Shown piece by piece: positions 5,876-14,759 of a stretch of DNA of 64,000 nucleotides. The position numbers and the translations under genes are program-made. The DNA comes from Psychrobacillus sp042885655 (GTDB lineage: Bacteria; Bacillota; Bacilli; Bacillales_A; Planococcaceae). Below the pieces are notes generated by a model. The model did not search any database. It had not been told where the DNA came from and worked only from the letters and a program-made list of their open reading frames with translations. The stretch lies in assembly GCF_042885655.1 (NCBI RefSeq), contig NZ_JBHVRO010000008.1, forward strand, positions 106,504 to 170,503, given 5' to 3'. Positions within the stretch are counted from its first letter, which is position 1. Each line of letters starts with the position of its first letter.

Positions 5876-8101
5876 TTGGTTAAATTAAGGAAATTAGGAA
5901 TTGTATTAACCTCGTCTGCATTATCTTTGGGAATGTTTTCCTCCGTTGCAAATGCATCACCATCTGGAAATGAAACAACACAAAAAATCCAAATTCAAGT
6001 AGCAGCTTCAGAAAAGATTCTTACTAAAAATGATTTAATTAAGAGATTTAAAGAATTGTTTCCAAAGCAATTTGACGATCTTACAAATAGTGATTTTCAA
6101 ATGAGTAGCGGTCACTATTATTCAGATGATAAAGAAGTACGTTATAATTTATTTTTTAATAAAATGGTAAACGGAAAATCCTTATATGGTAGTGTTGGAT
6201 TTGTTGGGGAAGAATTAGAAATAGAGACATTCTACTTCCAACCAAGTAATGAAAAAGATGCATTATTTCCAGCAAAAGTATCAAAAGATGAGGCAAGAAA
6301 AATTGCGGATGAATTTATGAAGAAATTTCTAACTGATCAAGAATACCAGTTAGAAACGGACTCATTTAACTATTATCCACAACAAATTTTAACAGAACCA
6401 ATTCGTTATAACTTTTCTTTTTCTAGGACAAAAAACAAAGTATCTATTTCTGATCAAAGAATTGAGATAACTGTACTAGGTAATGGTGAGGTTACTAATT
6501 TTTATAAAAGTCCTGATAAAAAGTCTGCAACTTTTGAAGATACCAAACAAATATTAGATAAAAATAATCTATTAAAAAAATTGAAGGATAATATTTCAGT
6601 TGAACTGCAATACCAGATAGACATGGATTATAGAACAGGTGAAAAAGCTGTCAAACTCGTATATCAACCATCATCCAAAATACAAGGAGTTCACGCAGTT
6701 TCTGGTAAATGGCTAACCCCGAATGGATATTCTACAACAGTTCCAGAAAAAACTAAAGTGGAAACGATTTCAGCTAAACCACTTCCACCAAAACAAAAAG
6801 GAGTTACTTTAGAAGAGGCAAAGAAGATAGCCGAAAAATTTATTAAGTCGAACTCGGATAAACTTAAACTAAGTATACAAGCGATGGACGAAGTGAAAAA
6901 TTATAACGGACAGAATGTAATTCGAGTTGACTATACGTACGAGCATGCCAATGGTGGGTATGGAACAAGTTTAGAAATAAATAAAGACACAGGAGAGATT
7001 ATTCAATATTATGATATCTCAAGGGACATCTTGCAACAAAATGGAGAGAAACCCGACAAAGTAAAGTCACTTACTCAAAAAGAAGCTCTAACTCAAGCGT
7101 TAAAGTATGTAAAAGAGATGATTCCATCCTATTTACACAACTATGCGTTACCAGTAGGAGATGCTAACTACGATGAAGCCCAAGGATCTTATCACTTTTC
7201 ATTTCCAAGAGTTGTAAAAGGTATTATGGTAATGGGAGACCAAATTAATGTAAGTATTGCGAGAGATGGTTCCTTAAACAACCTAAATGTCGATTTTCAA
7301 GAAATAGAAAGTTGGCCATCATTGGATAAAGTAATTTCTGAAAAAGAGGCGTTAGTTAAGTTAAAAGATGCCCTAAGTTTAAAACTTGCCTATATGAAAC
7401 CAGGTCTAGGCAAAGAAAATCGTTACGACCTCGTGTATCAAACTTTATTTAATGAAAACATTTATAGCTTTTTAGATGCTACTACGGGAGAATGGAATAG
7501 CCTCGGGAATGGAAAAAGTCCATCTACGATATCCCATCCTTGGGCAGAAGAAGAACTGAATTATCTTATTAGTGCAAAAGTCTTAGAAGTGAAAGATACA
7601 AAAAATTTCAATGGAGATGCTGCTGTTTCTAAAGGAGAAGCATTAAAAGTAATATTAAATTCCCTCACTTATTTCTATGAAGGTATGTATTATAATGACA
7701 ACGAAAATAAGAAACAAACGTTTGATAATATTGACCCTAAACATCCATTGTATCAAGCGATAGAACGGGCAGTAGATATGGGAGTAATTAAACCAAATAG
7801 TAAGAGCTTCGATGTAGATACTCCTATCACAAGAGAAGAATTAGCAGCATGGTATATAAGAGTACTAGGTCAAGAGCAATCAGCTAAATATAGTAATATC
7901 TATAAACTAGATTTTGCGGATGCAGATAAGGTTCAAAAAGAGTACACGGGTTATGTTGCTATAGCAAACTCTATTGGTTTATTTAAAATGGATAATAATC
8001 AATTCCATCCTTCTCAAGAAGTGACCTATGCAGAGTTAGCGGTATCAACTATTCTCCTTGCCCATGAAATTTCTGAAAATAGAAATGCTTTCAGATACTA
8101 A
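5876..8101 (+). CDS. Secreted YcdB/PepSY-repeat protein with C-terminal S-layer homology domains, copy 1
   Basis: From TTG 5876, six bases after AGGAGG, the product begins MVKLRKLGIVLTSSALSLGM and runs FSSVANA-SPS, a typical Sec signal peptide cut after ANA. The mature part holds two large YcdB/YcdC-type repeats with PepSY-like segments (for example VTLEEAKKIAEKFI). The last ~190 residues form three SLH modules (VSKGEALKVILNSL, ITREELAAWYIRVLG, VTYAELAVSTILLA). SLH modules bind pyruvylated cell-wall polymer, so the protein is probably surface-anchored. The frame stays open upstream to 5777, and that extension resembles the one before copy 2. A longer product cannot be excluded, but it would bury the signal peptide. 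Function unknown. Confidence 0.85.
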   Translation: MVKLRKLGIVLTSSALSLGMFSSVANASPSGNETTQKIQIQVAASEKILTKNDLIKRFKELFPKQFDDLTNSDFQMSSGHYYSDDKEVRYNLFFNKMVNGKSLYGSVGFVGEELEIETFYFQPSNEKDALFPAKVSKDEARKIADEFMKKFLTDQEYQLETDSFNYYPQQILTEPIRYNFSFSRTKNKVSISDQRIEITVLGNGEVTNFYKSPDKKSATFEDTKQILDKNNLLKKLKDNISVELQYQIDMDYRTGEKAVKLVYQPSSKIQGVHAVSGKWLTPNGYSTTVPEKTKVETISAKPLPPKQKGVTLEEAKKIAEKFIKSNSDKLKLSIQAMDEVKNYNGQNVIRVDYTYEHANGGYGTSLEINKDTGEIIQYYDISRDILQQNGEKPDKVKSLTQKEALTQALKYVKEMIPSYLHNYALPVGDANYDEAQGSYHFSFPRVVKGIMVMGDQINVSIARDGSLNNLNVDFQEIESWPSLDKVISEKEALVKLKDALSLKLAYMKPGLGKENRYDLVYQTLFNENIYSFLDATTGEWNSLGNGKSPSTISHPWAEEELNYLISAKVLEVKDTKNFNGDAAVSKGEALKVILNSLTYFYEGMYYNDNENKKQTFDNIDPKHPLYQAIERAVDMGVIKPNSKSFDVDTPITREELAAWYIRVLGQEQSAKYSNIYKLDFADADKVQKEYTGYVAIANSIGLFKMDNNQFHPSQEVTYAELAVSTILLAHEISENRNAFRY

Positions 8102-8172
8102 TCAAACGAAACAAAAATCTCCAACCTAGAAAGATTTCTATAAAGGTATATTAAGGCGCAAAACCACGTAAG

Positions 8173-8216
8173 AGATTTTCTATCTAATCCATGTATTAGA
8201 TAGAAAATCTCTTTTT
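8173..8216 (+). terminator. Second copy of the 38-bp palindrome (terminator)
   Basis: 16-bp arms AGATTTTCTATCTAAT / ATTAGATAGAAAATCT around loop CCATGT, then a T run. It closes copy 1 and precedes copy 2, mirroring the element at 5685. Confidence 0.8.
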
Positions 8217-8362
8217 ATATTTTAAATGAATGTTTCCTCTCTAACTAACATAGACTCTAAAGGATTCCTTTCAATTACCAATTGAAAGGGAAAAAAGTAA
8301 ACGTTTCCAATTTTACAGAATTTAGTGTACAATTTAATCATTACTGGAATAGGAGGGTTATC

Positions 8363-10600
8363 TTGGTTATTTTAAAGAAATTTGGTATTGTTTTAACTTC
8401 TTCCGCATTATCTCTTGGAATGTTTTCGTCTATGGCCCATGCTTCAACTACAATGAATATGCAACCTGAAAATTTGCATATTCAAGTCGCTGCAACAGAA
8501 AAAAATTTCACAAAAAATGATCTTATTAAAAAGCTTCATGATTTGTTTCCAAAAAAGTTTGATTTTTTATCAAATAGTGATTTCTATATGAATAGTGGTC
8601 GCTTTTATCCCGATGATGATGGTACGTTACGTTATGATTTATCTTTCCATAAGACAGTAAATGGAAAACAAGTGCATGGTGGTGTTACATTTGTTGGTGA
8701 AGAATTAGACATTGAGCAATTTTACTACCAGCCACCAGTTGAAAAAGAATCTTTATTCCCTGCAAAGGTTTCAAAAGAGGATGCTAGAAAAATTGCAGAT
8801 GATTTTGTTAAAAAATATCTAGGGGGAGCCGAATATCAGCTAGAAACAGACCCTTTTAATTATTATCCAAGCCAACTACTATCAGAACCAATTCGATATT
8901 CCTTTTCTTTTGCTCGAACAAAAAATCAAATATCCATCATGGATCAAAGAATAGAAGTGACTGTTCTTGGAAATGGAGAAGTAGTTAATTTTTATCAAAA
9001 TGCTATGCAAAATAAAACTTTTACTTTTGACGATACAAAACAACAAAAAGATAAAGATGGAATTTTAGAAAAAATGAAAGAAAATCTAACAGTTGACTTG
9101 CAATACCAAATTAATAATGATTATCGAACCGGTGACCGCAGTGTTCAACTTGTTTATCAACCATCTACTAAATTGCGTGGAGTTAATGCTGCTACAGGAA
9201 AATGGCTAACAGCTGATGGATATTCAGCAGAATTTCCAAAGAACACAAAAATTGAAATGATTTCAGCTAAGCAACTTCCACCAAAACAAAAAGGAATTAC
9301 TTTAGAGCAAGCAAAGAAAATAGCAGAACAATTGCTTAAAGTAAATAGTGATAAAGTAAAATTAAACATTGAATCGGTCGAAGAAACAAAAAATTATAAT
9401 GGACAGGAAGTCATTCGTATTCAATACATGTATCAATATGCGAACGGCGGATCTGGAACAAGTCTTGAATTAGATAAAAAAACAGGTGAAATTGTTCAAT
9501 ACAGTGATATGACAAGCGACCTTCTTGAACGAAGTGGAGAGAAATCTAAAAAAGAGAGCTCTCTTTCTCAAAAAGATGCACTCACTCAGGCTATAAAATA
9601 TTTAAAAGAATGGGCTCCATCCCATCTACACAACTATGCAATGCCAGTAGATGAACCTTATTTGGAAGAGAGACTAGGTACTTATAACTTCTCTTTCCCT
9701 CGAATTGTTAATGGTATTGCTGTAATGGGTGATCAAATCAATGTAGGTATAGGCGCGGACGGTTCCTTAAATAGTCTTTATGTCAATTATCAAGAGATGG
9801 AAAAATGGCCATCCATTGATAAAGCTATTTCGAAGGAAGAGGCAAAAGCTATATTGAAAAAGACATTAAGTTTGAATCTTAATTATATGAAATCAGACAA
9901 TAAAAAAGACAACCTTCACTATGATCTAGTCTATTTGCCTTCATTTAATGAAGATCCTTTAAGTTTTTTAGATGCTAACTCAGGTGAATGGAGCAGTTTA
10001 TATAATGGAAAAAGTTCATCTACTATTTCACATTCTTGGGCAGCAGAGGAACTTAATTACCTAATGAATGCTAAAGTTTTAGACATTAAAGATACAAAGA
10101 ACTTTAATGGAGATGCATCTGTTTCAAAAGGGGAAGCATTAAAAGTTATGATGAATTCCCTTACTTATTTTTATAGTAATAGTTATTATAATGAAACAGA
10201 AAATAAGAATCAAACGTTTAAAAATATTGATCCTAAGCACCCTTTATATCAAGTAGTTGAACGTGCGGTTGATGCGGGTATTATAAAACCAGATAACCAG
10301 AACTTCGATTTTGAATCTCCAATTAAAAAAGAAGAACTAGCAGTTTGGTATATCCGAGTTCTAGGATTAGACCAAGCAGCAAGGAATAGTAATATCTATA
10401 AACTAGACTTTGCTGATGCAAATAAGGTGAAACCAGAATATGCTGGATATGTTGCTTTAGCAAACTCAATGGGATTATTAAAAACAGATCAAAATAACTT
10501 TTACCCTGATCGAGAAGCGACGTATGCAGAATTGGCGGTTTCAATTATCCTACTAGCACATGAAATATCCGAAAAAGGAAATAGCCTACGTTATTATTAA
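8363..10600 (+). CDS. Secreted YcdB/PepSY-repeat protein with C-terminal S-layer homology domains, copy 2
   Basis: A tandem paralogue of the preceding gene, colinear along its whole length. It starts at TTG 8363 after AGGAGGG with signal peptide MVILKKFGIVLTSSALSLGM-FSSMAHA. The YcdB/PepSY repeats and three C-terminal SLH modules are in the same order (VSKGEALKVMMNSL, IKKEELAVWYIRVLG, ATYAELAVSIILLA). Many blocks are identical to copy 1 (GMFSS, NYNGQ, SFPR, NFNGDA). The duplication included the upstream palindrome and leader. An in-frame extension to 8282 lacks a ribosome binding site. Possible roles are inhibition of secreted proteases (PepSY) or envelope structure; neither is shown by the sequence. 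Confidence 0.85.
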   Translation: MVILKKFGIVLTSSALSLGMFSSMAHASTTMNMQPENLHIQVAATEKNFTKNDLIKKLHDLFPKKFDFLSNSDFYMNSGRFYPDDDGTLRYDLSFHKTVNGKQVHGGVTFVGEELDIEQFYYQPPVEKESLFPAKVSKEDARKIADDFVKKYLGGAEYQLETDPFNYYPSQLLSEPIRYSFSFARTKNQISIMDQRIEVTVLGNGEVVNFYQNAMQNKTFTFDDTKQQKDKDGILEKMKENLTVDLQYQINNDYRTGDRSVQLVYQPSTKLRGVNAATGKWLTADGYSAEFPKNTKIEMISAKQLPPKQKGITLEQAKKIAEQLLKVNSDKVKLNIESVEETKNYNGQEVIRIQYMYQYANGGSGTSLELDKKTGEIVQYSDMTSDLLERSGEKSKKESSLSQKDALTQAIKYLKEWAPSHLHNYAMPVDEPYLEERLGTYNFSFPRIVNGIAVMGDQINVGIGADGSLNSLYVNYQEMEKWPSIDKAISKEEAKAILKKTLSLNLNYMKSDNKKDNLHYDLVYLPSFNEDPLSFLDANSGEWSSLYNGKSSSTISHSWAAEELNYLMNAKVLDIKDTKNFNGDASVSKGEALKVMMNSLTYFYSNSYYNETENKNQTFKNIDPKHPLYQVVERAVDAGIIKPDNQNFDFESPIKKEELAVWYIRVLGLDQAARNSNIYKLDFADANKVKPEYAGYVALANSMGLLKTDQNNFYPDREATYAELAVSIILLAHEISEKGNSLRYY

Positions 10601-10630
10601 TAATTAGACAGCGATAATATCAATCATTTC

Positions 10631-10677
10631 AAACCCTTTACCGTATGTGAAATCAAACGGTGGAGGGTTTTTGTTTT
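10631..10677 (+). terminator. Terminator after SLH gene copy 2
   Basis: AAACCCTTTACCGT pairs with ACGGTGGAGGGTTT (two G-T pairs), followed by a T run. Confidence 0.8.
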
Positions 10678-10680
10678 AAG

Positions 10681-11010
10681 AGATAAAACTCCTGAGCAAA
10701 GTTCTTCGCAGAAATTTATTTCACTGCGCTCCATCCAGTGTCATGATTTGCAGCTAATCACCTAGGAGCCGACACCTTCCGCTCCAATCAACAGGGCAAA
10801 TAAGAAAGACAATATGCTTCGCCCAAATAATGAATTGGTACTTTCTTTTGTTTATCAATAAAAATAGGTTGCATCCAAGGATAAAGAAGCTGATATTTCT
10901 TTTCGTTTATCTCCTGTTTTTTTGTTCTTTCTGTTGTCATTACACAATATAAATGAGGTATACGATTTTTTTGAGTTTCCCTAAAGATGAATATAAAGGA
11001 GTTAATCAGC
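10681..11010. other. Intergenic region with a repeat-like GC-rich patch and no clear gene
   Basis: The first ~110 bp (CTGCGCTCCATCC, AGGAGCCGACACC) have the base composition and wording of dispersed Bacillales intergenic repeats. On the minus strand an ORF reading MTTERTKKQEINEKKYQLL runs from about 10940 to 10788, but its ATG has no ribosome binding site. I saw no convincing promoter by eye. Confidence 0.4.
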
Positions 11011-11493
11011 ATGTTTACAAAACTTTTTAAGAAACGTAAATTACAAATCTATGCACCTATCACTGGGGAAATACTTTCACTAGATCAAGTTCCAGATCCT
11101 GTCTTTAGTCAAAAAATGATGGGTGAAGGAGTTGCAATTATGCCAAGAGGAGGAAGCATCCATTCTCCAATAGACGGCACAGTTATTCACCTATCAGGAA
11201 CCAAACATGCAATTGCTCTTCGTTCAAATGATGGGACGGAAATTCTTATTCATATTGGTCTAGAAACGGTTTCTTTAAAAGGACAAGGCTTTACAGTTTT
11301 CGTTAATGAGGGTGAACGAGTTTCTAACGGGCAGTTACTCATAGAAGTAGATTGGGACTATATTCGAGAACATGCCAGCAGTGTAATAACACCTATTGTT
11401 ATTACGAATAGTGATGAAAGAGAAGTTCAATATGAAGTAGCAAAAGAATGTATTATGGGTGAAACATTATTGATGACAACTTCTCCAAAATAA
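11011..11493 (+). CDS. PTS glucose-type EIIA protein
   Basis: A 160-residue soluble EIIA of the Crr family (PTS EIIA 1). It accepts a phosphoryl group from HPr and passes it to an EIIB domain. The two hallmark histidines are present, His66 (TKHAIALRS) and the phospho-acceptor His81 (ILIHIGLETV). Start ATG 11011 lies 9 nt after AAAGGAG; an in-frame ATG at 10987 without a ribosome binding site is rejected. The next gene is a GlcNAc EIICB lacking its own EIIA domain, so this protein is the likely partner. It could also serve other glucose-family permeases. Confidence 0.92.
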   Translation: MFTKLFKKRKLQIYAPITGEILSLDQVPDPVFSQKMMGEGVAIMPRGGSIHSPIDGTVIHLSGTKHAIALRSNDGTEILIHIGLETVSLKGQGFTVFVNEGERVSNGQLLIEVDWDYIREHASSVITPIVITNSDEREVQYEVAKECIMGETLLMTTSPK

Positions 11494-11651
11494 AGTGCAA
11501 ATAAGGAGGTGATTTTTTACAAGGTAATGAATAGGGGTGTGAAATAGAATATTCGCATAGACATTTTGCAAGTAAAACTTTGTATAACGCAATCATTTAA
11601 TATTTTTCAAATTATTTATCGCATAACGATGAAAAGGGGAATGGGATTGTT

Positions 11652-13094
11652 ATGATGAAATATTTACAAAAGCTCGGACGCTCTTTAATGCTACCGGTAG
11701 CTGTATTACCGGCAGCGGCAATTTTGATGGGTATAGGATATTGGATTGACCATGATGGTTGGGGGTCAGGAAATGTATTAGCAGCATTTCTAATTACAGC
11801 AGGGGCTTCGATTATTAACCATATTCCGATCCTATTTGCGGTTGGAGTAGCATTAGGAATGGCGAAGGAAAAAGATGGTTCTGCTGCATTAAGTGGTTTA
11901 GTGGCTTTTCTAGTTGTAACGACAATGCTTTCAACAAATACAGTAGCCTTATTACAAGGTGTCGATCCTGCTAATGTAAACGTAGCTTTTGGGAAAATTG
12001 ATAATGCATTTATTGGGATAATTTCTGGAATTATTGCTGCGATTATGTTCAATAGATATAGTCATGTGAAGTTACCAGATTTCTTAGCTTTCTTTAGTGG
12101 AAAGCGATTTGTACCTATCGTTACTGCAGTTTCCATGTTAGTAGTTTCAGGTGCATTATTCTTTATTTGGCCAATCGTTTATGGCGGATTAGTATCGTTT
12201 GGAGAATCAATAAGTGGACTGGGTGCAGTTGGCGCAGGATTATATGGATTCTTTAATCGACTACTTATTCCTACTGGTTTGCATCACGCTTTAAATGCTG
12301 TATTTTGGTTTGATACAATTGGTATTAACGATATTGGGAATTTTTGGGCCAGTAAAGGTGTCAAAGGAGTCACAGGTATGTATCAGGCTGGCTTCTTCCC
12401 AATAATGATGTTTGGATTACCAGCAGCGGCACTTGCGATGTATCATACTGCTAAAACAAATAGAAAAAAACAAATTGCCGCTTTAATGTTAGCAGCTGGA
12501 TTTGCTTCCTTCTTTACTGGTGTTACAGAACCAATTGAATTTGTATTTATGTTCCTAGCTCCAGCACTTTATATTGTGCATGCGGCTTTAACTGGTATTT
12601 CATTATTCATAGCGGCATCGTTTCATTGGACTGCGGGTTTTGGATTTAGTGCAGGGTTTATCGATTACGTTTTAAGTCTGCGTATACCTATTGCAAATCT
12701 ACCGCTTATGTTATTACTTCAAGGGTTAGTTTTTGGAGTAATTTATTATTTCTTATTCCGATACTTAATCATTAAATTCGACTTGAAAACACCAGGAAGA
12801 GGAGATGAGTCGGAAGAAGATGAAGAAACTGTTCAACATTCGTCTAGTTATAAATTTTCTATCTTGGCAACTAATATTTATGAGGGCTTAGGTGGGGATT
12901 CTAACGTTGTTTCTGTTGATTATTGCGCAACTCGGTTACGTGTAGAGGTAAAAAATATGGATAACGTCGATCAACAAAAAATTAAAGATACAGGAGTTCC
13001 AGGTATTAACGTTGTTGGTCCAACAAGTATTCAAGTAATTGTTGGAACAAGTGTACAATTTGTAGCGGATGAAATAGAAAAAATTCGAAAATAA
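11652..13094 (+). CDS. nagE: PTS N-acetylglucosamine-type EIICB permease
   Basis: A 480-residue PTS permease with a ~380-residue EIIC membrane domain. It opens MMKYLQKLGRSLMLPVAVLP and contains FTGVTEPIEF, the conserved substrate-site motif. The C-terminal EIIB domain carries phospho-cysteine Cys425 in DYCATRLR. There is no fused EIIA; the gene upstream supplies one. It would import and phosphorylate GlcNAc at the membrane, and the following nagA deacetylates GlcNAc-6-P, which supports this substrate over glucose. Start ATG 11652 follows AAAAGGGGAATGGG. The 158-bp gap from the EIIA gene contains no terminator, so co-transcription is likely. Confidence 0.88.
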   Translation: MMKYLQKLGRSLMLPVAVLPAAAILMGIGYWIDHDGWGSGNVLAAFLITAGASIINHIPILFAVGVALGMAKEKDGSAALSGLVAFLVVTTMLSTNTVALLQGVDPANVNVAFGKIDNAFIGIISGIIAAIMFNRYSHVKLPDFLAFFSGKRFVPIVTAVSMLVVSGALFFIWPIVYGGLVSFGESISGLGAVGAGLYGFFNRLLIPTGLHHALNAVFWFDTIGINDIGNFWASKGVKGVTGMYQAGFFPIMMFGLPAAALAMYHTAKTNRKKQIAALMLAAGFASFFTGVTEPIEFVFMFLAPALYIVHAALTGISLFIAASFHWTAGFGFSAGFIDYVLSLRIPIANLPLMLLLQGLVFGVIYYFLFRYLIIKFDLKTPGRGDESEEDEETVQHSSSYKFSILATNIYEGLGGDSNVVSVDYCATRLRVEVKNMDNVDQQKIKDTGVPGINVVGPTSIQVIVGTSVQFVADEIEKIRK

Positions 13095-13110
13095 TATTAA
13101 GATTGTTTTA

Positions 13111-13154
13111 AAAGCTGTTTAACAAGGATACGTCCTTCATTAAACAGCTTTTTT
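13111..13154 (+). terminator. Terminator between nagE and nagA
   Basis: AAAAGCTGTTTAA / TTAAACAGCTTTT stem followed by Ts, 17 bp after nagE and 28 bp before nagA. nagA transcription may depend on partial readthrough. Confidence 0.8.
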
Positions 13155-13181
13155 AATAAAGAGTTTTAGGAGTTGTAAACT

Positions 13182-14339
13182 GTGGAAAAAACAATTCTAA
13201 TTTCAAATGTGACAATAGTGAATCATGATCAAAAATTTGTAAGTGATTTATTTCTTAAAAATGGAAAGATCGAAAAAATAGGTATTAATCTCTCAATACA
13301 AGCTGATGTACAAATTAATGGAACTTCTAGTTTTTTGTTACCTGGATTTATTGATATGCATATTCACGGTTCGGCTGGCTTTGACACAATGGATGGAACA
13401 GAGGAATCGCTTAGAGGGATGGCACGTTCTTTAGTGAAAGAGGGTACGACTAGTTTTTTACCAACTACGATGACACAAACAACTAAGGGTATAGAGGCTG
13501 CCTTAGCAAACATAAATCGTTTTGAAAGTAAGGAAGACGAAGCAGAGGTTTTAGGAATTCATCTTGAAGGTCCTTATATTTCTAAAAAACGTGTTGGCGC
13601 ACAACCAATTGAACATATTCTTGACCCTTCCCTAGAACAGTTTAATCTTTGGCAACAACTAAGTGGTAACTGTATAAAGCAAGTTACGGTAGCACCTGAA
13701 GTAACGAATGGTTTTGAATTTGTAGAGACTATTTGTAGGCAGGGGATTATTGTTTCCATAGGCCATTCAGATGCTACTTCAGAGGAAGTGGAAAAGGCGA
13801 TTAAGCTAGGTGCAAATCAAGCAACTCATTTATTTAACCAAATGCGCCCTTTTCACCACCGTGAACCCGGTGTTGTTGGTAGTGTTCTAATGGCAGAGGA
13901 AATTAGGACGGAGATCATTGCCGACTTTCTTCATAGTCATCCGAATGCAGTAAAAATGGCTTATCGTTTAAAAAGTGCAACCGGAATTATATTGATCACG
14001 GATGCGATGCGAGCAAAAGGATTGTCAAACGGAGATTATGACTTAGGTGGACAAACAGTTCAAGTAACAGAACAAGGTGCACATCTTTCGAATGGAGCTT
14101 TAGCTGGAAGTATACTGAAAATGGATCAAGCCGTTCGCAATATTCGAGATGTTACGGACTGTACTTTGCAAGAACTTGTTGCGATGTCCTCTGCTAATGC
14201 TGCTAAACAATTAAAGTTAACGCATAAAGGCTATATAGCGGAAGGTTATGATGCTGATGTAGTTTTGTTAACCAAAGATTTACATATTCTAAAAACGATT
14301 TGTAGAGGGAATATTGTTTTTGAAAATAAAGATTCATAA
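13182..14339 (+). CDS. nagA: N-acetylglucosamine-6-phosphate deacetylase
   Basis: A 385-residue amidohydrolase that removes the acetyl group from GlcNAc-6-P to give GlcN-6-P. Family signatures in order are PGFIDMHIHGSAGFDTMDGT (metal-binding HxH), HLEGPYI (metal-ligand Glu), SIGHSDAT, ATHLFNQM and ITDAMRAKG (catalytic Asp). The start is GTG 13182, 8 nt after TTAGGAG. It follows the GlcNAc permease. nagB (GlcN-6-P deaminase) and a NagR regulator are absent from the window and must be elsewhere, unlike the compact nagAB-nagR operon of B. subtilis. Confidence 0.95.
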   Translation: MEKTILISNVTIVNHDQKFVSDLFLKNGKIEKIGINLSIQADVQINGTSSFLLPGFIDMHIHGSAGFDTMDGTEESLRGMARSLVKEGTTSFLPTTMTQTTKGIEAALANINRFESKEDEAEVLGIHLEGPYISKKRVGAQPIEHILDPSLEQFNLWQQLSGNCIKQVTVAPEVTNGFEFVETICRQGIIVSIGHSDATSEEVEKAIKLGANQATHLFNQMRPFHHREPGVVGSVLMAEEIRTEIIADFLHSHPNAVKMAYRLKSATGIILITDAMRAKGLSNGDYDLGGQTVQVTEQGAHLSNGALAGSILKMDQAVRNIRDVTDCTLQELVAMSSANAAKQLKLTHKGYIAEGYDADVVLLTKDLHILKTICRGNIVFENKDS

Positions 14340-14387
14340 TCCTTATCATAATGGACACATTAAGACTAAAGAAAGGATGCGATTTTT

Positions 14388-14531
14388 ATGGACGAAAGTA
14401 AATTTGCAAATCTTGATCAGGAGCAGCTGCAGGAATTAAATGAATTAGAAACTAAATTAGGAGTTACCTTGGTGGCATATGAGATGCCGGAATCCTTTAA
14501 TAGTATGTCCAATGAAATGCCTAATGCTTAA
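14388..14531 (+). CDS. Small conserved-type 47-residue protein
   Basis: ATG 14388 lies 8 nt after GAAAGGATG and opens a 47-residue frame (MDESKFANLDQEQLQELNEL, ETKLGVTLVAYE) closed by its own terminator. The pattern of a leucine/glutamate helix followed by LGVTLVAYE is one I associate with very small uncharacterised Firmicutes proteins. No function is known to me. It may be co-transcribed with nagA, 48 bp upstream. Confidence 0.7.
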   Translation: MDESKFANLDQEQLQELNELETKLGVTLVAYEMPESFNSMSNEMPNA

Positions 14532-14536
14532 GAATA

Positions 14537-14583
14537 ATATAAACTCCTTTATTAATACTTATTAATAGAGGAGTTTATTATTT
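14537..14583 (+). terminator. Terminator after the small 14388 gene
   Basis: ATAAACTCCT... pairs with ...AGGAGTTTAT in a long AT-rich stem ending in TTATTATTTT. Confidence 0.8.
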
Positions 14584-14683
14584 TCAATGGAATAGGTGTA
14601 ATTGGTCCCAAAACCATTGCTTGCGTTAATTGGCAACCTGCAATAGCCCTCAACCACAATCGGATAGTTCTCCCATACGTTTA

Positions 14684-14712
14684 TTGACACTCGTACTCTT
14701 AAAACATATGAT
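14684..14712 (+). promoter_or_regulatory. SigmaA promoter of the kyn operon
   Basis: Perfect -35 TTGACA (14684-14689), 17-bp spacer, -10 TATGAT (14707-14712). The start site near 14719 gives a leader of about 40 nt before kynU. Confidence 0.85.
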
Positions 14713-14759
14713 TTATATAAATAGAAAGAAAATTCGGTTTTTATGAAGGTGGGAGACAC

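Noticed and set aside
8293..8307. cre-like site AAGTAAACGTTTCCA before SLH copy 2
   Set aside because: One mismatch in a conserved position, no matching site before copy 1, and it lies within a possibly translated stretch.
10788..10940. Minus-strand ORF MTTERTKKQEINEKK...
   Set aside because: ATG without ribosome binding site in a repeat-bearing intergenic region; not supported.
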